A stretch of DNA of 10,976 bases from NCBI GenBank assembly GCA_964369625.1, contig CAYJFC010000026.1:1-10976 (forward strand). The letters run 5' to 3'. Below are positions 5,873 to 10,976 of the stretch, in pieces. The notes beneath the pieces were generated by a model. That model worked only from the letters and a program-made list of their open reading frames with translations. It made no database searches and was not told the origin of the DNA. Positions within the stretch are counted from its first letter, which is position 1; each line of letters begins with the position of its first letter. This DNA is from CAKOSP01 sp964369625 (GTDB lineage: Bacteria > Bacillota_I > Bacilli_A > RF39 > UBA660). A program made the position numbers and the translations under genes.

Positions 5873-8184
5873 AAATATATGTTTTTTTACTAAATATTTT
5901 CATGCAAATAATAAATGCAATTAATAATAGTGGTTTCAAAATAGATTTTGAAATATCATCATTACTTGTGAGTTTTGAAGTTACATTAATTGCAATAACA
6001 TTTGCTTTGTTACCCTTTTTAGTACAAGGTAAAAATGATAATTTTTTAGGCTATAAAAAATCTGATTGGATATTATACAAATGTAAAAATGATTCATGGA
6101 TAAAAAAAATGTTAAATAAAATATATCTTGAATCGACTCAATTTAATGATTTAATGTATTCGTGGCTATTTAATATTTTTATAATATTTTTCAGTGTTTT
6201 TTTATTGATTATAGAGCAGTATATAATGATAGTAGCACTATTCATAGTTTTCATAATTTGTTTTTATAACAAGATAAAAGAGTATCTTTCTTTCATAACA
6301 ACTGAGAAGTTTAAAAAAGAAGTAGGAAAAGATTTTCTAAAAGAATTAAAAAAATCTAAAAACAATTGTATACGAAAAATAGAAAAGTTAGAATATGAAA
6401 ATTTGTCTGAGGTAAGAGATACTTTTAAATTTATATTAGACAATTATGAAAATGAGAACATGAAAGTTATTTTTATAACATTTATTAATGAAATTATAAA
6501 AAAGAATAAAGCAGAATATGTATATGTATATTTTGAAGAAATTTCAAAAAAATTTGATAAACTTGATATAGAAATAGATATTAATTGTTTAATTTTCTTT
6601 TTTGAAAATATAGTAAATGATAGAAATTATGATGAAATAATGATATTAATAAATAATATATTTATTTACGATAGAAAAAAAGTATTAAAATGCAAAAAAA
6701 ATAACAGTGTTATGAGAGAAATTTATAATTCTATATTGTTAAATAACAATATAGTAATTACTAAAAGAAGGATACTAGAATCAATTATTAAAATAGTTAC
6801 TACTACAGATCAGATAGATTCAGATAATAAAGAAAATTATTTTGGATATGTATATGATTTATTTCGATTTATTATTGATGAAAAAGAAGAAATTGGAATT
6901 GAAGTTATCTTAGGTATATTGAATGATCATTCTGAAAAATATATTATTACTATGAAGAATCCAAATAATGAAATATATATGTATGTTAATTTATGTCTTG
7001 TTTCTTATTTATATTATTTATCTAAAATTGAAGTGGAACCATATATTACTAAAGATGATAATGAGTACTATTTAAACTTAGCAAATAGTATTGTAGATAA
7101 ATATAAAAAAAATGCCATACTATATGATGATAATTTAGATATAGATATATTATTGAATTATTTAGATAATAAATCAACAAATTGGGAAAAACATAATGCA
7201 AATCAATTTTATGTTACAGGAAAAACACCTAAAGTTAGTAATATGATAAAAGATATTAAAAGAACATTATTAATTATATTTAATAAATCTAGGAATATTA
7301 ACATAAATGAAAGAACATTAAATGAATTTAAATTTACTACTAAAGAAAATTGCATAGAACATCAGGTTTTAGATAGAATATTAAAAATTGCTGAATTTTT
7401 AACATTTAATTTGAATGAACAAGATGTAGATGAATATATTAAGAAAATAATAAAATATGCAAATCAAATAAAAATGATAGAAGATGACTTTGAGAAACAA
7501 ACTAATAATGAAAATGATATATCTAGGTTAAATACTAAATTAAATAATAATATAAGTAAATTGAAAATTTTTAATAACACAAATGACTTTGAAGGTGAAA
7601 ATATTAAAGGTTCAAGTTTTTATCCTTGTGATATGAATTTAACAAATATAGATATGATAGAAAAAATTCAATATATGAAAATAACATGTGAAATAGAAAA
7701 AAAAATACAGGAAATTATAAAGAATACAAATCTTAAAGAGCTAAGAACAACTTCTGATGAATTTGATACTTTTGCAGGATACAATAATCAAACTTTTTTA
7801 TATTTAAGCCCAGAAAATGATTTTTGGATTGAAGATGATAAACATGGAATAAAATACAAAGAGACAATAAATAAGTTTAGAAATAAAGCTTTTTTTGATA
7901 CTCGAAATGAAAGATATATTTTAGAAAAATATCAATGTAAGCTTAATAAGATAACTGTTAGTGAATATAATATGGAAGGGGATTGTTTAGATAAACAAAC
8001 AGCTAAACACAAAAATAATGATAAATATTATGTTAAAGATAAATATGGCTTTGATATAGAATTCACTAAAAGTGAAATTGAAACATATTGCTTAAAAAGA
8101 TATAAATGTTATAAGTTTGAATATGAATTTAAGATATCAATTTCAAATGAAGGAAATTGTATGATAGTAGAAGAAGATAAATAA
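5851..8184 (+). CDS. Orphan 777-aa membrane-anchored protein
   Basis: I do not recognise this family. About four membrane segments lie in the first 140 residues (near 5-24, 38-59, 103-121 and 123-139), with a basic, tryptophan-containing loop at about 60-100. The remaining 630 residues are soluble, mostly helical by composition, and very rich in lysine, asparagine, isoleucine and glutamate. No nucleotide-binding or metal motif is apparent. The last 150 residues change character, with more aromatic residues and cysteines and a beta-rich look, and may be a separate domain. The ATG is set by AAAGGAGG 6 nt upstream, both inside the duplicated methyltransferase 5' end. It follows the T5orf172 gene with no terminator between them, so the two are probably co-transcribed. 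A perfect-looking terminator begins at the base after its stop. A membrane-tethered scaffold or effector is a guess. Confidence 0.8.
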   Translation: MEYYYVIEIYVFLLNIFMQIINAINNSGFKIDFEISSLLVSFEVTLIAITFALLPFLVQGKNDNFLGYKKSDWILYKCKNDSWIKKMLNKIYLESTQFNDLMYSWLFNIFIIFFSVFLLIIEQYIMIVALFIVFIICFYNKIKEYLSFITTEKFKKEVGKDFLKELKKSKNNCIRKIEKLEYENLSEVRDTFKFILDNYENENMKVIFITFINEIIKKNKAEYVYVYFEEISKKFDKLDIEIDINCLIFFFENIVNDRNYDEIMILINNIFIYDRKKVLKCKKNNSVMREIYNSILLNNNIVITKRRILESIIKIVTTTDQIDSDNKENYFGYVYDLFRFIIDEKEEIGIEVILGILNDHSEKYIITMKNPNNEIYMYVNLCLVSYLYYLSKIEVEPYITKDDNEYYLNLANSIVDKYKKNAILYDDNLDIDILLNYLDNKSTNWEKHNANQFYVTGKTPKVSNMIKDIKRTLLIIFNKSRNININERTLNEFKFTTKENCIEHQVLDRILKIAEFLTFNLNEQDVDEYIKKIIKYANQIKMIEDDFEKQTNNENDISRLNTKLNNNISKLKIFNNTNDFEGENIKGSSFYPCDMNLTNIDMIEKIQYMKITCEIEKKIQEIIKNTNLKELRTTSDEFDTFAGYNNQTFLYLSPENDFWIEDDKHGIKYKETINKFRNKAFFDTRNERYILEKYQCKLNKITVSEYNMEGDCLDKQTAKHKNNDKYYVKDKYGFDIEFTKSEIETYCLKRYKCYKFEYEFKISISNEGNCMIVEEDK

Positions 8185-8231
8185 AAATAAATAAGGATAA
8201 AACATTAAATTTGTTTTGTCCTTATTTATTT
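8185..8231 (+). terminator. Terminator hairpin directly after the 777-aa gene
   Basis: Bases 8185-8204 pair with 8212-8231 over 20 bp with one G-U; the loop TTAAATT is 7 nt. The G/C bases sit mid-stem (GGA/TCC), and the 3' arm ends in a T-rich TTATTTATTT. The hairpin begins on the base after the stop codon. It has no separate T-tract beyond the arm, but the outer A/U pairs can serve in its place. Confidence 0.85.
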
Positions 8232-8244
8232 AACTTTAGAGTAA

Positions 8245-8286
8245 ACCATCAACTATGATGGTGGTAGTAAAAACTTTTAGTTTTAC
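8245..8286. other. Two adjacent small hairpins of unknown role
   Basis: ACCATCA (8245-8251) pairs with TGATGGT (8256-8262) around a 4-nt loop. Next to it, GTAAAA (8267-8272) pairs with TTTTAC (8281-8286), with a C-G pair (8274/8280) beyond a bulged A. They lie between the module 2 terminator and the module 3 promoter (8372), so they are outside the predicted transcripts on both sides. A degraded mobile-element end or a small RNA is possible; nothing in the sequence decides. Confidence 0.35.
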
Positions 8287-8371
8287 ATAGAGTGGTATAG
8301 TCGATGAATATTTATATATAATGAAACTTAATAAAATATTTCTTGTTTAATTAATTCTCATTTTAAAATAC

Positions 8372-8400
8372 TTGAACTAGTAACATAAAAAGTATATAAT
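8372..8400 (+). promoter_or_regulatory. Sigma-A promoter for module 3
   Basis: TTGAAC (8372-8377) and TATAAT (8395-8400) are 17 nt apart: five of six and six of six consensus bases. The start would be near 8407, 20 nt before the ATG at 8428. The ribosome-binding site TAGGAGG is at 8415-8421. Confidence 0.8.
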
Positions 8401-8427
8401 AAAAACATAGAGTATAGGAGGCTTAGT

Positions 8428-9039
8428 ATGAAGGTATTAATTTATGGAGATTCAAATACATGGGGAGATAATTTCTATACTAATAAAAGAATTGAAGATG
8501 ATAAACAGTGGCCTAATTTATTACAAAAAAGATTAAGTGATTTTAAAATATTACAAGAAGGTTTACCTGGAAGAATAGCAGGAGACTATGAAGAAAAGAA
8601 GTTTAAAAATGGAAAAGATACTTTTATATCTACATTTAAAACTAAAGCACCTGTAGATATTATAATAATTTCACTTGGGACAAATGACTTGCAATTAAAA
8701 TATAATAGAACACTAGATGATATATATAAAGATTTAATGTGGTATAAGAATACTTTAATTAAACTGTATCAAGATGAAGGTGATAAAGAAAAATATTTTA
8801 ATAATCAATTACCAAAAATATATTATATATCACCAATAAATTTTGATTATTTAAATGAAGCAAAATTTATTTTTAATGAAAGCAAAGAAAAAATAAGAAA
8901 AGAGTTAGAACTAAAATTAAATGATGAAAACAATATTTTATTAGAAAATGCAGACTTATTTGAAGATGGAGTACATCTAAGTTATGTTGGACATAAACAA
9001 ATGTGTGATGCTGTTTATGAAGCATTAAAAAATGATTAA
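8428..9039 (+). CDS. SGNH/GDSL-family hydrolase
   Basis: This 203-aa protein has all blocks of the SGNH hydrolase fold in order. GDSNTWG (7-13) carries nucleophile S9, EGLPGR (44-49) carries the block II glycine, GTND (84-87) carries N86, and DGVHLSYVGH (180-189) carries the catalytic pair D180 and H183. The size is right for a single-domain cytoplasmic enzyme, and there is no signal peptide. Members are esterases, lipases, thioesterases or carbohydrate acetyl-esterases; the substrate cannot be deduced. TAGGAGG lies 6 nt before the ATG, and a promoter close to consensus sits just upstream. The methyltransferase follows after 66 nt with no terminator, so the two belong to one transcript. An intracellular deacylase acting on a small molecule fits the neighbouring methyltransferase and Nudix genes, but that is inference. 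Confidence 0.9.
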   Translation: MKVLIYGDSNTWGDNFYTNKRIEDDKQWPNLLQKRLSDFKILQEGLPGRIAGDYEEKKFKNGKDTFISTFKTKAPVDIIIISLGTNDLQLKYNRTLDDIYKDLMWYKNTLIKLYQDEGDKEKYFNNQLPKIYYISPINFDYLNEAKFIFNESKEKIRKELELKLNDENNILLENADLFEDGVHLSYVGHKQMCDAVYEALKND

Positions 9040-9067
9040 ATTAAAAAAAATACAAATATATCTAAAG

Positions 9068-9195
9068 TTTAAAAACATTGGTATGGATAATTAAGGAGGT
9101 TGGATATGAAGATAGATAATGAAAGTAATGTTTATAATTATTACAAAGCATATGATAAAAGATATGAACAAGTTTATAAAGGAAAAATGTTATGG
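9068..9195 (+). repeat. Duplicated methyltransferase leader and 5' end, copy B (intact gene)
   Basis: This is the partner of the copy at about 5729-5854; the ungapped core 9092-9183 matches 5751-5842 at 87 of 92 bases. Here the reading frame continues into a complete methyltransferase, so this is the parental or better preserved copy. Confidence 0.92.
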
Positions 9196-9810
9196 TCTTC
9201 TAAAGAAGTAACTCCTGATGTATTAAGTGTAATGACAGAGTTTAAAATAGGAAAAAATGCTACAATTTTAGATTTAGGATGCGGAGAAGGAAGAGATGCT
9301 ATATATTTATTAGAAAACGGTTACAATGTTTTCGCTTTAGATTATTCTGAAAATGTAATTGAAAAATGCAAGGAGTTGTCATCTGGTAAATTTAATGATA
9401 GATTTAAGCAATTTGATTTACTAGTAGATAAATTAGACTATAAATTTGATTTTATTTATTCTGTAGCTGTTTTACACATGTTTGTATTAGATGAACATAG
9501 ACAAAGTTTTTTTGATTTCATATATAACCATTTATCTGAAAATGGAGTAGCTTTAATATGTATTTTAGGTGATGGAGTACAAGAATACTCATCTAATATA
9601 AAAGAAGCTTTTGCTAATACAAAACGAACAGTTTTAAACAATAGTAAAGAAGTTTGTATTGCAACTACTTCATGCAGAATAGTAAATTGGGAAAATTTAA
9701 TGAATGAAATAGATAGATCTAAATTAAAATTAGAGAAACAATGGATTTCTGAGGACATTCCAGAATTTACAAATTCAATGTGTATTGTTGTATCACAAAA
9801 AAATACATAA
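9106..9810 (+). CDS. Class I SAM-dependent methyltransferase
   Basis: This 234-aa protein has the class I methyltransferase motifs in order. Motif I is ILDLGCGEGRD (54-64), the acidic residue of motif II is D79 in FALDYS, the motif IV region is FDFIYSVAVLHMF (114-126), and GVALICILG forms the following strand. The N-terminal 30 residues, with YNYYKAYDKRYEQ, form a helical cap seen in small-molecule methyltransferases of the TehB/UbiE-like type. The acceptor is unknown. I chose ATG at 9106, 6 nt after AAGGAGG (9093-9099). A TTG at 9100 is in frame but abuts the ribosome-binding site. The first 30 codons and the leader are duplicated 3.3 kb upstream in front of an unrelated gene. It is probably co-transcribed with the SGNH hydrolase before it and the Nudix genes after it. 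Confidence 0.9.
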   Translation: MKIDNESNVYNYYKAYDKRYEQVYKGKMLWSSKEVTPDVLSVMTEFKIGKNATILDLGCGEGRDAIYLLENGYNVFALDYSENVIEKCKELSSGKFNDRFKQFDLLVDKLDYKFDFIYSVAVLHMFVLDEHRQSFFDFIYNHLSENGVALICILGDGVQEYSSNIKEAFANTKRTVLNNSKEVCIATTSCRIVNWENLMNEIDRSKLKLEKQWISEDIPEFTNSMCIVVSQKNT

Positions 9811-9822
9811 TGGTTACCCATA

Positions 9823-9831
9823 TGATATAAC
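9823..9831 (+). promoter_or_regulatory. Possible internal extended -10 promoter before the first Nudix gene
   Basis: TG at 9823-9824 followed by TATAAC (9826-9831) resembles the extended -10 of the promoter at 422-450. No good -35 box lies 17 nt upstream. It would add internal expression of the two Nudix genes. Weak evidence. Confidence 0.25.
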
Positions 9832-9871
9832 AAATTCATAAAAAATTAAAAAACGAAAGGAATACAAAACT

Positions 9872-10291
9872 ATGAAAGTAAAAGTATTAAATATTGGTGT
9901 TGTAAAAAAAGATAATAAAATACTACTTAGAAAAAAGCCAGATGGATCAGAGCCATATAAAGAAACATGGTATATGTTTGGTGGTATTGTAGAAAATGGT
10001 ACTAATCCAAATGATTCATTAAAAGAAATGATATTTAACCAAACTAATATACAAATAGATGTAGTAGAAAATATATCATGGGATACTGAAATAAAAGTAG
10101 ATCATGATGGTACATTAACACAATTTATATATTTAAACTCTATATGTGAATATGTATCTGGTGATTTAGATATAAAAGATGATAAAATAGAAAAACTTGA
10201 GTATATAGATATTAATGATTTAGTAAATTATGATATAGTTCCTCCTGCAGTAAAATTACTTAAAGAATTAAACTATTTAAATAAGTTTTAA
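9872..10291 (+). CDS. Nudix-fold protein with a degenerate, probably inactive catalytic box
   Basis: This 139-aa protein has the size and strand order of a Nudix domain: VLNIGVVKKDNKILLRKK, then WYMFGGIVENG, then a C-terminal helix. The Nudix box (G38-I60) should read G-x5-E-x7-REUxEExGU but is erased at almost every catalytic position. The first E is T44, RE is E52-M53, the metal-binding EE pair is N56-Q57 and the G is N59. Loss of the EE pair normally abolishes metal-dependent diphosphate hydrolysis. It may therefore be a nucleotide- or ADP-ribose-binding sensor, or act by another mechanism. A GAAAGGA site lies 10 nt before the ATG. An intact Nudix gene follows 45 nt later, so the two may act together. 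The fold assignment is good; the lack of classical activity is inferred from the missing residues. Confidence 0.82.
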   Translation: MKVKVLNIGVVKKDNKILLRKKPDGSEPYKETWYMFGGIVENGTNPNDSLKEMIFNQTNIQIDVVENISWDTEIKVDHDGTLTQFIYLNSICEYVSGDLDIKDDKIEKLEYIDINDLVNYDIVPPAVKLLKELNYLNKF

Positions 10292-10336
10292 AAATATATT
10301 ATTAAAATTTTTAAGTCAAAAGAGAGAGGTATTAGG

Positions 10337-10822
10337 ATGTCTATTGATGTTAAAATAAAAACAAATGATTCAATATTTAAATTAAGAGTAAGTGGTATTC
10401 TTGTAAAAGATAATAAAATATTAACAGTACAGATAAATAATAATGATTTCTTTTGTTTACCTGGTGGTCATATTGAATTAAATGAAGATAGTAAAGAGGC
10501 AGTAATAAGAGAGTTTGTAGAAGAAACTAATATATCTGTTAAAATTAAAAGTCAAATAGCAATAACTGAAAATTTTTTTACTAACATAAATGGATATAAA
10601 GTTCATGAAATAGGTATATATTACTTATTAGAATCAAATAGTAATATAAATACAGAAGATTTTAATAAAATAGAAAAAGATAAGAATGAAGAAACTTTTC
10701 TTAATTTTAAATGGGTTAATACAAAAGATATTGACAAAATAAATTTCAAGCCTAAATTTTTAGTAGATAAAATTATTAAAAATGATTATCAATTTGAACA
10801 TGTTATAATAAAGGTCATATAA
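10337..10822 (+). CDS. Nudix hydrolase with intact catalytic box
   Basis: This 161-aa protein has a near-canonical Nudix box from G44 to I66: G44-HIELN-E50-DSKEAVI-R58-E59-F-V-E62-E63-T-N65-I66. Only the usual glycine (N65) deviates. LPGGHIELNE precedes the box helix as expected. Family members cleave nucleoside diphosphates linked to another group (X), such as damaged nucleotides, sugar nucleotides or ADP-ribose; the substrate is not evident. The length is slightly above a minimal Nudix domain because of a charged insertion around 98-110. The ATG follows AGAGAGAGG (10321-10329) by 7 nt. It is the last gene of module 3, and the strong terminator 44 nt downstream ends the unit. It resembles the upstream Nudix-like gene in its first 30 residues (shared KDNKIL), so the pair may descend from an old duplication. 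Confidence 0.9.
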   Translation: MSIDVKIKTNDSIFKLRVSGILVKDNKILTVQINNNDFFCLPGGHIELNEDSKEAVIREFVEETNISVKIKSQIAITENFFTNINGYKVHEIGIYYLLESNSNINTEDFNKIEKDKNEETFLNFKWVNTKDIDKINFKPKFLVDKIIKNDYQFEHVIIKVI

Positions 10823-10865
10823 GTGAATTTATCGAATTTAATAGACATAATAAAAAAATAAAAAC

Positions 10866-10905
10866 AAAATACAACTATATTAATAATATAGTTGTATTTT
10901 TAATA
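10866..10905 (+). terminator. Perfect-stem terminator after module 3
   Basis: AAAATACAACTATATT (10866-10881) and AATATAGTTGTATTTT (10885-10900) form a perfect 16-bp stem with a 3-nt loop. A and T bases flank both sides, so it may work in both directions. Confidence 0.9.
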
Positions 10906-10947
10906 TTTTTATGTTAAACTTATAACATAAGAAAGAAGGGATAAGTA

Positions 10948-10976
10948 ATGAACAAAAGTTTTAAAACAAGTTTAAC
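10948..10976 (+). CDS. Start of a gene truncated by the window end
   Basis: The ATG at 10948 follows AGAAGGG (10934-10940) by 7 nt and opens a frame, MNKSFKTSL, still open at the window end. Nine residues are too few to identify it. The polar, lysine-containing beginning could be the n-region of a signal or membrane segment, but nothing after it is visible. It follows a strong terminator, so it should have its own promoter; TATAAC at 10921-10926 is a possible -10 without a clear -35. Confidence 0.55.

Noticed and set aside
9100..9105. TTG start two codons upstream of the methyltransferase ATG
   Set aside because: It directly abuts the ribosome-binding site AAGGAGG. The ATG at 9106 has the proper 6-nt spacing, and the duplicate copy lacks the TTG-GAT pair in this form.
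9456..9839. Minus-strand 127-codon frame
   Set aside because: It is antisense to the methyltransferase, which has clear motifs on the + strand.
1..10976. CRISPR array, tRNA, rRNA, complete insertion sequence
   Set aside because: No regularly spaced repeats, tRNA cloverleaf sequence, rRNA signature or transposase motif was seen on either strand.

Overview
The window is extremely AT-rich. Arginine is written almost only as AGA, isoleucine often as ATA, and ribosome-binding sites are strong (AGGAGG or AAAGGAG, 5-8 nt before the start). Promoters follow the TTGACA/TATAAT pattern. This fits a low-GC Firmicute, most likely Clostridium or a close relative; the genus is an inference. No rRNA, tRNA, CRISPR array, transposase or phage structural gene is visible. 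All real genes are on the + strand, in three transcription modules each closed by a terminator hairpin, plus the first codons of a fourth unit. The gene content (orphan ATPase, metallo-beta-lactamase, membrane proteins, T5orf172 nuclease-like protein, scattered small-molecule enzymes) is typical of an accessory region.

Module 1 (about 422-4109): a consensus extended -10 promoter drives an AAA15/ABC-like ATPase (493-1815). A 140-bp interval follows that can fold into one long imperfect hairpin (1845-1984). Then come a tiny leader ORF and three tightly packed genes: a ComEC-type metallo-beta-lactamase-fold hydrolase (2060-2929), an orphan 152-aa protein (2926-3384, TTG start overlapping the previous stop) and a membrane protein with a C-terminal zinc ribbon (3386-4030). 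A 16-bp-stem terminator ends the module. The layout of sensor-like ATPase, hydrolase, orphan and membrane protein resembles anti-phage systems, but I cannot match it to a named one.

Module 2 (4295-8231): a coiled-coil DUF4041 protein with a C-terminal T5orf172/GIY-YIG-like domain, then a 777-aa orphan membrane protein. Between them lies a truncated copy of the leader and first 30 codons of the methyltransferase gene found about 3.3 kb downstream. The copy supplies the ribosome-binding site and start codon of the membrane protein. A tandem pair of Spo0A-box-like sites lies upstream of the module. A terminator with a 20-bp stem follows directly after the last stop.

Module 3 (8372-10900): a good promoter, then an SGNH hydrolase, a SAM-dependent methyltransferase (the intact copy), a Nudix-like protein with an erased catalytic box, and a Nudix hydrolase with an intact box. 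A perfect 16-bp-stem terminator closes it. A new gene starts at 10948 and runs off the window.

The two most distinctive observations are the long hairpin inside module 1 and the duplicated methyltransferase 5' end used as the front of an unrelated gene in module 2.
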